DNA of 64,000 nucleotides from Tetracentron sinense. Taxonomy: Eukaryota; Streptophyta; Magnoliopsida; Trochodendrales; Trochodendraceae. Under the pieces are notes generated by a model that saw nothing but the letters and a program-made list of their open reading frames with translations, was not told the origin of the DNA and searched no databases. Numbering within the stretch: the stretch's first letter is position 1; every line of letters begins with the position of its first letter. Positions 48,325-62,000 of this stretch are shown one piece after another. The DNA is taken from NCBI GenBank assembly GCA_015143295.1, contig CM026557.1, positions 43,409,965 through 43,473,964 on the forward strand, given 5' to 3'. The translations under genes and the position numbers were made by a program.

Positions 48325-48500
48325 AGGTGAATACTCTCTTAAACTGTGAGAGTAGGTTCGGTTACCATATCACATGGGGAGGCGTGCCTCTGTCATTACC
48401 CTCTTAAACTGTGAGAGTGAGGTTTGAGAGTAGGTTCGGTTACCATATCACATGGGGAAAGCTTCTCTAGACTACCCTGATGACAGAGGCACGCCTCCCC
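48325..48500. repeat. Local direct repeat with a perfect 21-bp inverted repeat
   Basis: CTCTTAAACTGTGAGAGT and GGTTCGGTTACCATATCACA are each present twice. The 21 bp at 48376-48396 (GGGGAGGCGTGCCTCTGTCA plus T) recur as exact complement at 48480-48500. Confidence 0.85.
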
Positions 48501-49480
48501 GGTCTGAGCTAGGTGGTGTAATGAGTCTAATGACACTTGCAATTTGCAACAACAAGAGAGCTTAGTCTCAGCAGGGCAACCACATAGGCACGGATATGTC
48601 CAGTATTCAAATAGTTTTATTGTAAATCTTCTCCAAAAAAAAAGGTCTTCAAAATTCGAAACAGAACCGGTTTGATAAGCGAAATATTCGCATGTAATTT
48701 TCATCATGCACGACGTCATTTAAAATTGAGGAGACTTTTCCAAACAACTCGGGTTCACTAAAAAGGGGAGAGAATCATAGATAAAAGGGAGAGAAAACCA
48801 TAGATATCAAGTGATGGAGAAGTTAGAAAACATGGGATGGGGGAGAAAATGAAATGACTTTTTTTTTTTTTTTTTTTTTATCGCCACATGTCGGATGGCA
48901 CCTCCGATGCCGTGTAAAATCCGATAATTGTACCAATGACTGCCAACAAACCCTAACGGCTCGTTTTTTCTGCTACAGATGCGGGGACCGCGATCTCCGC
49001 GACAAAAATATGATTTCAAGCCTTGATAAAGTATGATTTGTGTTTGTTTGAACTCTCTAATGCCGAAAATCTGTTCTCATACGATGAAAGAGGGCTCCGG
49101 AAATCCAAAAACGGATCCTTTCTGGAATCGTGGGCTTTCGGTAAAAACTCGAGTCAACCGCTAAAAAACGACGCGAAATTCTCTTTCTCCCCAGAAGCAT
49201 CTTTTTTGCTTTTTGTTTCTTTCAAACCTTTTGGATATTTTCCCTACACGATCACTTCTTTCATCTTTCAAGGGATCGCTCATTAAACTTGAATTATGGG
49301 ATTCTTAACTTGATTTGTTTAAATAGAGCTGGAATCTGTCTTCTTTCTTGAAGAATTTAAGCTTTTGACTATTTGTTGGAGTGGAATTCGAAGTAAAAAT
49401 GTCTCTTTTGGGTTGTTTCCATCTTTGTTCCGGCTGAATTTAGTGGGGTTTGAGGTTTTTCGTATTGGGTCTCTGAGAAA
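48501..49480 (+). promoter_or_regulatory. Promoter and 5' leader region of the GH127 gene
   Basis: Contains a T-run at 48859-48879 and higher-GC sequence after 48890. No TATA box or transcription start could be fixed. No other gene is visible. Confidence 0.35.
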
Positions 49481-50000
49481 ATGGAAAAATTGGTGTTCTT
49501 TGAGTTGTTCGTCCTTGTTTCCATGTTAATCTTTAGTTGTGTTTTTGGGAAGGAATGCACGAACAGTCCTACTCAGCTCTCGTCCCACACTGCTCGGTAT
49601 GAACTCTTGTCATCAAAAAATGAATCATGGGAAGAGAACAACATGATCTCGCATTACCATCTGATCCCGACTGATGACTCTGAGTGGTCGAGTTTGCTTC
49701 CGAGGAAGATTTTGAGAGAGGACCAGGAATTCAATTGGGCCATGATGTATCGGAAAATGAAGAATTTGGATGGGTCTAAACCGGTTGAGAATTTCCTCAA
49801 GGAATTACCATTACATGATGTGAGATTGGACCCTGGTTCGATTCATGGGCAGGCACAGCAGACAAACTTGGAGTACTTGTTGATGTTGGATGTGGATAGC
49901 TTGGTTTGGAGTTTTAGGAAGACGGCGGGCTTGCCGACTCCTGGGACACCACTTGGAGGGTGGGAGGACCCGACTTGCGAGCTTCGGGGTCATTTTGTAG
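49481..50000 (+). CDS. GH127 gene exon 1
   Basis: Signal peptide and N-terminal region to CELRGHFV, ending in phase 1 at GTAG|GTTGGT. The ATG opens directly into the hydrophobic signal. Confidence 0.93.
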
Positions 50001-53000
50001 GTTGGTTGAGTTTTTCATCTTGCATCATTAATTGGGTTCTTGTTTACTTGCACCATTTGGCTTAATACTATTCTGGGGCCTCATAGAATAAGAAAAATAA
50101 CAGAATGGTGAAATAATGTTTTAGATTTCTGATTTCTCTACACACTTAATTATAAATGCAATGTAGTTTGGAAAAAAAATATATATAGCTAAGAAAAGGG
50201 GAAGAAAGAAGTGCAAGTTGAGAAATTTCCAAAGGCGACATCACCATATTTCTTACTTCTTAGCCCAGGATTTGAGCTTATCCTCTGTTTGGATTTTGGA
50301 TTGCAGTTGAATAAGGGATGAGAAATACAGCATTCATGTAGTTGCTTTTGTTGTAAATATTTTTTGGGAAAAAATGTTCGGCCAAAAAAGCAGCACATTT
50401 TACCCTTTTCCAGGAGCGAGATGACATATCAAATTCTAATCTTTTAATTTCTCTCCCTCTCCTTCAAGTTTCAATATGAATTTGGGATTAATATATTTAC
50501 AAATTTTTCCTACATGAAATTGTTAATTTTAGAACCCATCAGGGCCACCATTATTGCTATTGGAGGACTTTCTTCAAAATTCTTTCTAGTTTTTAGGTTT
50601 GATTTACATGGTTTATAACAAACAACTTTCTTTTGGAATTTTGCAGGGCATTACATGAGTGCGTCGGCACAAATGTGGGCTAGCACTCACAATGGTACCC
50701 TCCAAGAGAAAATGTCTGCCGTGGTTTCTGCACTCTATGCCTGTCAGGACACAATGGGCACAGGATATCTCTCGGCTTTCCCATCTGAGCTATTTGACCG
50801 TTTTGAAGCTATAAAACCTGTCTGGGCACCATACTACACCATTCACAAGGTAGAGTCCAATTCAAGTGTTTTGTTAGTTGCACTCTATTCATTGGTTGTG
50901 CAAATGTTTTTTCAAAAGCCTTAGTCTTGTTTACTTTGACAGATCTTGGCAGGCCTTTTGGATCAATATTCATTGGCTGATAATGCTCGAGCCTTAGAAA
51001 TGGTGATCTGGATGGTTGAGTACTTCTACAACCGGGTGCAAAACGTCATATCAAAATATAGTGTGGAAAGACACTGGTCGTCACTTAATGAAGAAACTGG
51101 TGGCATGAATGATGCCCTTTATAAGTTGTACAGCATAACGGTATAATTTATCTATCTGGTTCCTTTAGCTCTTGTCGCTATACTTCTTCACTTCTTCTCA
51201 ACAATGCTAGTTATCACTTAGGCTGCTTCTAATTAAATAGCAGCAGAAATGACTAGGTTCACAAGTCATTTGATGTGCTACTATTTACATGAACTACTAA
51301 ATACGATGTTGTTTTAATTTTCGCCTGGGAAATGGGTTGTTTGGTGTGCCTCCAGCTAACCTTGGTTGCCTTTATTGCTCCTACACTATATGGAGCCCTG
51401 CACCAGATAATTTCCATTTTCCTACTTGATGCACATCATGTATATCATATATTATCGTTTCCTTGTCATAAAGGCACCTATTTTATTTGGAAAAATCCTT
51501 GAATCTGCATGGAATCTGGGTCTCAATTCCCCTTGGAGATTTATGGCAGGATATTGCCCTTGAATGCTGTTAAATAAAATGATTTCATTACAGCAGCAAA
51601 AAATTAGTATGACGGGCTGTAAACAGAGCAAATTCGAAGTAGATAGCATTTATTCGTTTACAAATACATACTATCTGATTTAATTTGTTATTTGAGGGAT
51701 ATTCAAATATCTCTCTCATTCGAATTCGATTAATTCAGATGAATACAGATAATATCTGAATTTTCCCCGTTAGAATGTCAAATTTGGATAGCATTTGATT
51801 ACTAAATCCTTATTCGTTCAATTAGAGTACCGAATTCGGATAATGTTCAATTATAAAATGAAAAGAAGAAAAAATTAGCAGAAGAGGTTAGAACCCAAAA
51901 TTTGAGAATTAAAATATAAATGAAATTCTAAACAATCCCATTATTCCATGAGATTATTTGGTACTATATTCTAAAAAAAAATCAAAACAGAAGAAAAATA
52001 ATGAGAAACAGAAAAAATAAATGATAGAAAAAAAGAAAATCAAATTTAGGTGTATCTCAATAAGATGGAAGAGTTTCAGAGCCAGCACACTTCCCAACTC
52101 AATAAAATGATCTCATCGTCAAAAACCACCCATGTACCTCTCAATCAGAGTATCTGGATTTATGATCTCAATAACCAAAAGGAGAGAAGATCAAGGAACA
52201 GAAGAAATGGAGAAAAACCAGTATTAGAGAAAAACCAGTTAACTATAGACCAACCAAGAACTAGATCAATAAGAATGCATTAGATAAAGGGAGGGTAGCT
52301 TAGGGTTTGAGGTTTGAGCTGAGCGGTGAAGTCGAAGAGGAAGAGGCGAATGGAGGAGAAGAATCTTAGGGTTTGAGTCTTTGAGATTTTATATTTGATT
52401 TTGAAATTACACCTTTATCCTCCAACATTTTAAGTATTACTTCAAAAAGGTATTTAGACAGATAATAGTACTAGGGTGATATTTGTAAGTTTATTAATAT
52501 ATAATATACTTATATATTATATGTAACGGTCGGATATTTATCAAAACAGATACACCACTATTACAATTTGAGGTTGTAGCTTGGGAAAGTTGGAGAGGTG
52601 ATAAAACATTAAATGCTCGATTGCCAATCAGTATTGTAGAATTTTGATATATTTGTAATCCTTGTTAAATTTCTTGGACTTCAGGATTTGAATTTAACCA
52701 TATGCAGGGAAATCAGAAGCATCTAGTACTGGCCCACCTTTTTGACAAACCGTGCTTTCTAGGTTTGCTTGCAGTACAGGTACTTACCATTTTCCTTTCT
52801 GTTTACCAGAATTTGTTGTCTTTTTGGTCTATAGAGATTTTCTACTCTCTTACTTTTTATCATATTAGCCTGAAGGGATTATTATTACTATTAAATTTTT
52901 TCAGCGAACAAGATACTAATGCATACATTTCAAAGATTTCCTTTTGTACTAAAAATCATATCAACAACTTGGATCCCTAGTTGAACATCTGGATATGTAT

Positions 53001-56000
53001 AGTTCCGTTCTGCTGCTCCATGGTCTATAAGCAATTGCTAATTGTACAATTGACTCGAGATACAATTGCATTAAAAAGTATGATCCTGAACATAGATGGC
53101 GATAAAATAGAGTATGCAATGCTGGCTCCACACATCTAATTACAGGTCTAATTATTATATTGAGCTTCTTGAATCCCTCAGTAAACCATTGGTTTTCCAT
53201 GCTAGTTAAATGGTAGAATTGTTTATTTGAGATGATGAACCTCTGAAGATGTTATCTTTTGTTGATTTAAGTCTAATATAGTGCACTAGATCTAATAAAT
53301 CAGCTTCTGTAATCTAATTTCTCATAAATGTCCTATATACGAGAAAAGCAGAAAATTATGAGTAGAAATTCCAGATACTGACAAGAACGAAAATATATGA
53401 GAAAGGATAAAATCTGAAGGAAACTTGTTTGTCAACCTCAATTGGAAGTACTTAATGGAAAGTAATATTCATGGGAATTACCCCAATTTGGTTTCTTGGT
53501 GATTCCAATTGATTCATTGTCAATTTGGAAGTTGGACTTTTATATATTAATAAACATTCTTTAATTTGATTTTGAACGACCAAAACTAACGTAGTGGAGG
53601 TTTTTTTTTTGATCGGTAAATATCAGTCATATATATATAAAGAAGGAGAGAGCCTACATCATAAGGTTCACCAATAGTAAACTAGGGCAAAGGACAAGCA
53701 AAGAAACCATAGAAAAGAAGAGCAATACAATAGCTAATAGGCAACCATATTGCAAAGGTGTTCCCCCATGGGTCCTCCTCAGCTCCCCCAACTGAACCCC
53801 AGGCTGAGACTAGATGACGCACCCGACCTTGGATATGGGGAATTGTCAAGGAAGAGTCCTCGAATACTCGCTTGTTTCTCTCCTTTCAGAGGGACCAAGC
53901 AATTGCCCCTAGAAGGAGAGGCCACATTGTTCCCGCTGGCGACTGAAACGCCACTGATAGCCAACAAGATAAGAAGCTCCGAAAGGAGCCGGGAAAGATC
54001 CAAGGGATGTTTAGATGCGCAAGGAAATATGACCAAACCTCTCTTGCCACAGGACCATGAAGTAGTAAGTGATCCAAAGTCTCCTCTGCTAGAAGGCACA
54101 TATAACATATGTTCGTCGGAGACCAACCTCTATACATAAGGTGATCGCTAGTTAAGATTTTATCTAAGATCACAGTCCACAAGAAAAAAAGATACATTTG
54201 AGGGAATCACCGGGAACCACACAACTTGATGAGGAAAAGGTAGCAAGTGTCTAGGATGCAACACTCGCAAAAAAGGATCCCACTGAGAACCTCCCCTTGT
54301 TGTCTAAGGACCATACACGACTATCCCTAACGGAAGAAGACGGGGTAACCTGCAGCACGTGGGCTAATAATCCTAGAAGATCCGAAACCTCCTAGTCGAA
54401 GAGATTACACCTTAGTTTAGGTGCCCAAATCGGAGCCCCTTCGTGCCAATCTAAATAATATGCTACAAAAGCCTTTTTGTTGGACGCAAGTAGGAAAAGG
54501 TTGCCGAACGACTATCTAAGTGTGGCTTGACCACACCAGCGATCATTCCAAAACCTAATGTGTTCCCTGTTGCCCACCTTAAGATGGGTGTGAGAAGAGA
54601 ATTTAGGCCAACCTCGCAGCATTGACTTCCAGACTCTGACTCCCATAGGACCCTGTCCTATCTTTGGGCACCACCTATTGACCGACCCATGCCTGGCTAC
54701 TATCACCTCACTCCACAAGCTCCCTTCCTCCTCACCGAAACGCTAGAGCCACTTCCCCAAGAGGGCCTTGTTCACCTTTCAGAGGGGAGGAATGTTAAGC
54801 CCGTTGCCGCTCTTAGGGAAGGAAATGGTTTCCAGTCCACCAAATGATACTTCCGGGTATCGATCTTCTTATTTCATAGAAAGTCCCTCTGGATTTTTCA
54901 AGTATGGAAGCAATCGAGACAGGAATAGTGAGCAGGGAAGGGAAGTACATCGGTAAGCTACACATTAGCATTGTCAATTTCCCCCCTTTAGAGAGAAAGC
55001 GGGACTTCCAGCCTTGTAGTCGCTTAGAGAATCTGTCGATGATCCTAGACCGACTTTGCTTTGAATGGGGCTCCCAAGGGAAGCCCTAGATATGTTGTCG
55101 AAAAGCTCCCTCCTCCTACACCCTAAGTAGGTTGGCAACTCCTCTAGATTGTTTACCTCTCCCACTCCAAACATCACGCTCTTCCCAAAATTTATTCTTA
55201 ATCCCAACACTGCTTCGAAGAAATGAAAAAGACAACGGACGAGGGCCAATTTTGAGTAGGACGCTTTGCTGGAGAGGAAAGTATCGTTTGCGAATTGAAG
55301 GTGAGAGAGGTGTAGGTTGCCACTCCCGATGGTAAAGCCTTCCCACACCAAGGGTGAGGCCTTTTGGATCATTCTGCTCAAGACTTCCAAAGCAATGATG
55401 AACAGAAGAGGAGAGAGTAGGTCCCCTTGGCGTAGGCCTTGAGAACTTCTAAAGAAACCATGAGGGGAACCATTTATAAGCACAAAAGTCTTAATGGACC
55501 CTACACAAGCTCTTACCCAAGCCCTCCTTTTAAGCCCAAACCCATTCTTCCGCACATATATTCTAGACCAATGTTACCTAGTTCGTCGGTTCGCTTGGTT
55601 CTAATTCAAGTTCGCGGTTCGCAATTCGCCACTCCAGAATGAACCTGGTTTGCTAGGGGTAGGATGAGATAATTCGTTTCTCGGTTTGCTTAGGTTATTT
55701 AGTTTGGTTCGCTAGCTTGGTCCGCTACTTAAGCGTGTAAAACAAATATAATAGCGTATAAATAACTATATTTTTTAAGCATGTAAATAATATCTTACAA
55801 ATACTTATTTGAAAAATCATAAAAATGTCTTTTTATGAATGGTTCATGAACTCAAAATATAAATTTGTTGAACTCAAAGAAAAATATCAATGAATTTGAT
55901 TAAAAAATTTGAAAAAAAAAGACCGTTTTGAAACCACCTTGTGGTTTGCTCAAATTCACGAACCAATGTGAACCGAACCACGAACTAGTTTAGGTTCGCT

Positions 56001-59000
56001 TGGTTCACGGCTCGCTATAGCATACAGTGAACTTGGTAACCCTGTTCTAGACAATTCCAATTGATATGGTTGTAGGCCTTTTCCATGTCAATCTTGCACA
56101 GGATCCTTAGGACCCCCTTGCGTAGGTGATCCTCTAGACATTCGTTTTCTATAAGGGGCCCATCTAGGATTTGTCTCATTCCCACAAAAGTGCATTGATA
56201 TGGAGAAATGATCGAGTTCATGACCACTTTCAAGCGAAGTTCTAAAACTTTGGCTAGAATTTTGTACATGTTACTCACCAGGGTAATTGGTCTGAAATCG
56301 GTGATTTGTTGGGCTCCTGACACTTTTGGGATGAAAACCAGGAATGTGCTATTTAAGACTGATTCGAAAGAATTAGAAGAGTACACCTCCTGGAATATCT
56401 CTAAGAGGTCATGCCCCACTATGTGCCAACATTTCTTATAGAAATCTATATAAAAGCCATTGGGACCAGGGGCTTTAAACCCCCCCATACCTCTGACCAC
56501 TGAGGAAACCTCCTCCTCAGAGAAACGACACTCCAGGTTATCGCGTTGGTCATCTGATAGATGTGAGAATTCCAAGCCCTCCACTTTTGGTTTGAATGGT
56601 CTAGACTCAGAGTGCAAATGCTCGAAGTATTTCATTGCTTCGGAAGCTATGTCTTGCTCCGATTCAACATGCAAATTTCTAATACGGAGGCTAGATATCA
56701 GGTTTCCTTTTCTCCTAGAATTCGCCATCCGGTGAAAGAAGCGGGTGTCTGATCCCCCTCTTTGAGCCATTGCAGTCTATCCTTTTCTTTCCAGAAAACT
56801 TCCTCAGATGTGAGGAGCTATTGAAATTCAGCCGTAAAAGCATCTCTAGCCTGCATCTCCAAGGCAGAGAGAGGGGCAACCTCTTCCTGAGAGTCGATTT
56901 GACTGATCTCGTCGAGGATCTTCTTCTTCTTGATTGGTATTAGGCTAAAGACCTCTTTGTTCGAGGCCTTAAGAGTGTTTAGCTTCAGGATGAATTTGGT
57001 ATTGGCTGGACCCCAAAATACATTACTCGACCAAGATTCCTCAACAAGGCTGAGGAAGTCGGGATGTTCCAACCACATAAGTTCGAGGTAAAAATGAAAG
57101 GGTCTGTATCAATTTAATAGAATGTTTCCATATGGCTAAATTACATTTGGTCCATACTTAACCTGGATCGCAGCTTGGTTCAGTTAACGTAGTTTGTGTT
57201 TTGCCACACTAAGGAAGAAAGTATATGATTTGGTAGCTTGATTTGCTATATTTGTTTGCAATTGGTGTGGGTTGTATGGGCATTATAGGAAATATGGATA
57301 AGATGGGGAAAAATCTACTGCAGTTCTTAGGAAGGGTCACAGTTATTACACGATTCTTTGATCATCGTTCCAAAAAGAAAAAAAGCAAAAAAGCAATGCA
57401 AATAAAGTGGATTTCCACACAAGTAAAACATATGGCTTGTGATATTTTAGTAAAAGTCACCTCAATCTTGAAAGGAATGTATGAACGAAGATGAAAATAA
57501 AAAAGTAAAAAGAAAGGAAATGTTCATCCTTTAACAAATTTCGGTACATAAAGTGGTCACTTTAATGACAAACCTATTCCTCAAAAATGATTTTTCCCTA
57601 TATTATAAAAAAAGTGTCATTGGATTAACATTTTCAAAAGAAAAAACAGGCAATTGAACAAATTATTGTTGTTATTGTTGTAAGCAACAACAATAACAAA
57701 GAGTCCTCTACCAAAGAGTCCTCCAAAATTCTTGAAAAATTATAAAAGTGCCCCTGATAAAGTGACCAAAAGATATAAAAAGCTTTTAAAAATAATATTT
57801 AATTCATATTTTTCATAAAGGGATTTTTGAAGATTTTTTTTAAAACAACATCAATTTACATATATTTTATAAAAGTCTACATTTTCATAATTAATATAAT
57901 GTGGGGTATTTTTTCAAATGATATCTTCCCAAAACATAAAACACACCAGTGTATAAGTTCATATATATATATATATATATAATTTTTTTGGGAGTTCTTT
58001 TTCTCTATTTTTTAGTTTGACTCTTCCTCTAGATTTGAGAGTCCTACAGGCTACAAGGGCTCTATCACTCAATCACTTTACTCTGTGTAAAGGGATTCTC
58101 AAAAAAGAGATTTTTTTGGATTAGAGATTCATGGTTTTAGCACAACACAACCCCTCTCTAAGCTCTCTCAACCTTTGCAACAACGCCCATCTCACGTTCA
58201 TGGTTCAAAATATTGGTATCGGTATGAGTATCAATAAGGTGATTTTAGGATATGTATCAGAGTCGGTTCAATACGCGCTGATACGCTGAAAAAAATTAAG
58301 ATGCACTTCTATAAGGAAAACTTTTGACACCTTGTATAAAACTTCTTTTAATGCAAATATAAACTAAAAGCAAACTAAATGAAGTCTCCAACTAAATTTT
58401 ATAACCATACATATGTGAGTTAAGAATTTTATAAATTGAAAAAGGCGAACATGCTGATAAACAGGTATGAAAACACAAACCATGGTCACTTAGTCAAGTA
58501 TAGACAATACAATTTAAATGTGAAAACCTTACATTTAATTAAATACAAAATAAAGTATTGGATTTACAACCATAATAGAAGTTGGTATACATTATAGTTA
58601 ATTAGTTAATCAATAGTCAATAGACTCAATACCACTAACCACATTGAACTATGTGCAAGCTTGAACACTGTGGGTTTTGGAACTCAATAGAGTGATACAT
58701 GATAAGTGTGATAGACATAATGACAATACTGTGGTCAACTCATGTAAACGATGTATTTGGCCTAGTACACGTGATTAGTGTGCTAGACTGAAAGTATTTT
58801 TTGAAATATTAAAGATTTTTGAATTTTTTAAAAGTATTGGAAAATCGCCGATTTCTTTTTAAAAAAAGGTTTTAACTTATAAATTTCACATGAAATCAAT
58901 AAATTTACTCATTTTGGATTGATTACAACCTATTTTCATGAATTAAAACAACTAAAATTAGGAAAAAAAGGAAAATTTGCATACCTTCCAAATTTTGGGG

Positions 59001-62000
59001 AAACCCTGTTAATCTAAAATCAAACGTTAAGATCTTCATTTTTGAACTTAAAATCGACAATTGAGTTGTTGTTTTAGGCCTATAAATTGATTAGAGGGGA
59101 ATTTTTTAGGAAACTGGTGCTAGAAGTGTTTTAAAACACCCCAAATGAGCAAAAGGCTCAGTTTTAACGCATCTAGACTCTAGACCGATACTATTACAAT
59201 ATCGGTCGAGAATTAAAAAAAAAAACAAGAGGAAAAATAACCTCGTACAATATTGGGAAGTATTGAGAGTATCAGACCGATACGCACTGATACTGTGTGA
59301 TACTCGAGAAATATTAGAGTTATGTGTACTAGGGTACTGTCCCCTCCAAAACGGTACGACCCAATTTTTTGAACCATGCTCACGTTCAGGTGACCTTTGC
59401 AACAACTCTAGACCCGGTGACCTTTGCAACAACTCTCTAGAGTCTAGACCTGTGGTTTCTCACCTCTGCACCACCCTCATAACACCCTCTCACATTCTCC
59501 TCTCACAACACCCTTCTCTTTCCTCACCTTCTCACAACACTCACCATCACTCACCTTATCATTTGCACTTCCCTATGCAATTCACCTCACATACAGTCCC
59601 TTCTCTCCTCCTCACAGCTTCATAGCCTTTCACACCTCATTCTCTCCTTCTCACGTCTCACCAGCCCCTCATTCACAACCCTCTCTCGCAACCTTACGTC
59701 TCAAATCTCACAACCTGCAACTCTCGACCCCATCCTCTCACATGACCTCTCACAATCACCTCTCTTCCTCTTTGTAACACCACCTCACAACACCCTCTAT
59801 TTCTCTCAAAATTCTTTGTAACACCACCCTAGTCTTCATTCATCAAGGTGTTGGATAGAGTCATCGTATATGAGGGACAATTTTCTCCAGAGGGCTCTTG
59901 CTCATCACTCTCTCCCCTCTCTAATTCATGTGAGGAACTGAGGAAGAGAAGGCTTACACTTACGTAGAAGTGAGTTGCCTAGGAATGTGAAGCATGCACT
60001 GACATCCCCCTAGGTGATGTTCCATTCTCACTCTCAAATTTATACGTTGCTAAGGAAGGCTTATTATCTTTCTTTGGGTTTGGTTTTGATTTCTCTTTTG
60101 TTGAAAACACATATTGCTGTTACTCTTCTTTGTTGTTGGCTAGAAACTGATGGCTAATTCTTTAAATTTGACAACCTCTATCATTTTGAAACAATGCCCT
60201 GCGGTTGTAAACTACTAACTATTTGTCTTCTAGAATGGGTGTAACAAACATATAAAAGCTATATTGACTCTCAATCGCTTGACATCTAGATGGATCAGTA
60301 GTTAGCTTTATTTCATGATTTCCTGCTTTAATTACATTTCAATGGTTGACAGCAAGCTATTTTTGCATCTTTGGATATTTATTAATTAACATCTATGACT
60401 TTGGAGGACAGTCATGCTGAATCATGATTTTTCCATGGATTGGGTGATGATACATATCAGGAGTTGTAAAATTGGCAGGCCACCCGATTGCTTTAGTTCG
60501 CCATCTTGGTTTTTGTATTATTGACACCAAGGCTGTGAATTTTGACGTCAATTGCAAATCCCTCGTTAGGTTTAAATAGCATAGGAAAATGCATTGGGAG
60601 TCAAATACTTGTTTGCTTGATCACATGCTCCATACTCAGTAGTTTGCTTGATCACTTGCTTTTATGTTTTTATGCTTTCTTGATTGCATGCTTTTGAACT
60701 ACATTGGTTTGATTCCCATTTCACGGGATACATAGGCAATCCTCATGGGAGGGACTCCTTTTAGTTAAAAAATAGGTTAGGTTCTCTCTCTCTCTCTCCC
60801 CCCTGCATACTTGTTATTAGTAAATTTCTTTTTGTTAATTTGGTTAATTGCTGTTTTAGTTAATTTAGTAAGTTACTTCACATGTTTATTTTAAGATTTA
60901 GAAAGTTCCCTTGTCGCATGATTTTGGAATGGATGCTAGCTTCTAATTTAAGCTTAATATCATGATTAGTATGTTGCCAACTTCTATTTATTGGAATGAC
61001 TGTAAACTGGTTTCCAAAAGAGAGTGTAGATTTGGGGAGTAGGTAACCGCTTATGGTGGGTGTCTAAGGGTGCCTGACACCTTTTGATGTAGGAGCATCT
61101 CCACACTAGGATGGGGCCCGCTGAGGTGGGGTGGCCCACGTGGTAGGGCCCACTTCGAGGTCTCGACCGGGTTGCCTGGGCTATAAGATAAAGAGATTTA
61201 ATCTCACGTTCTCATCAATCGCGACTTCTGTGGAATATTGGTTAAGTCCCTACATCAAATTGTATTAGAGTAAGTCTCAGGTTCGAGTCTCTTCACCAGT
61301 GTGGGTGGATGATGCAGGAGCATCACCATACTGGGGGTGGGTGACCTACGAGGTAGGGCCCATTGAGGGGTGGCCCACAGGGTGGGGCCCAAGGTGGGGT
61401 GGCCGGTGGCCTGCGAGGTAGGGCTCACTAGGAGGTCTTGATTGGGTAGCCTGGGGAGCTATGAGATAAAGAGATTTAATCTTATTATTCCATTAGTCGC
61501 GGCTTTTGTGGAGTATTGGTTAAGTACCTGTATCAAATGGTATGATGTAGGAACATCTCCACACTGAGGTGGGGTGACCTATGGGGTGGGGACTGCTGAG
61601 GTGGGGTGGCCCATGGGGTGGGGCCAAAGGTGGGTGGTCCACGAGGTAGGGCCCACTAGGAGGTCTCGACTGGGTAGCCTAGGGAGCTATGAGATAAAGG
61701 GATTTAATCTTACGCTCCCATCAGTGCTTTTGTGGAGTATTGGTTAAGTACCTGCATCAAATGGTATCAGAGCAGGTCTCGGGTTTGAGTCTCCTTACCG
61801 GTGTGGGTGGATGATGCAGGAGCATCTCCACACTGGGGTGGGGTGGCCCACGGGGTAGGGCCCACTTGGAGGTCTCGACCGGGTTGCTTGGGCTATAAGA
61901 TAAAGGGATTTAATCTCACGCTCTCATCAGTTACGACTTTTGTGGAATATTGGTTAAGTCCCTGCATCACCTTCTATCACTTCTCTTAGCACATCCAAAT

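Noticed and set aside
51617-52600. A complete hAT starting GGGCTGTAAACAGAGC in GH127 intron 3
   Set aside because: No matching right end or flanking duplication could be found; noted only under the intron.
53590-57200. TAACGTAGT near 53590 and 57186 as target duplication of the reverse L1
   Set aside because: The right copy lies about 100 bp beyond recognisable L1 sequence, the left copy is separated from the tail by GGAGG, and 9 bp in AT-rich DNA can match by chance.
60784-60803. (TC)n tract as a regulatory GAGA-type site
   Set aside because: Deep inside an intron and of ordinary length; nothing else supports a function.
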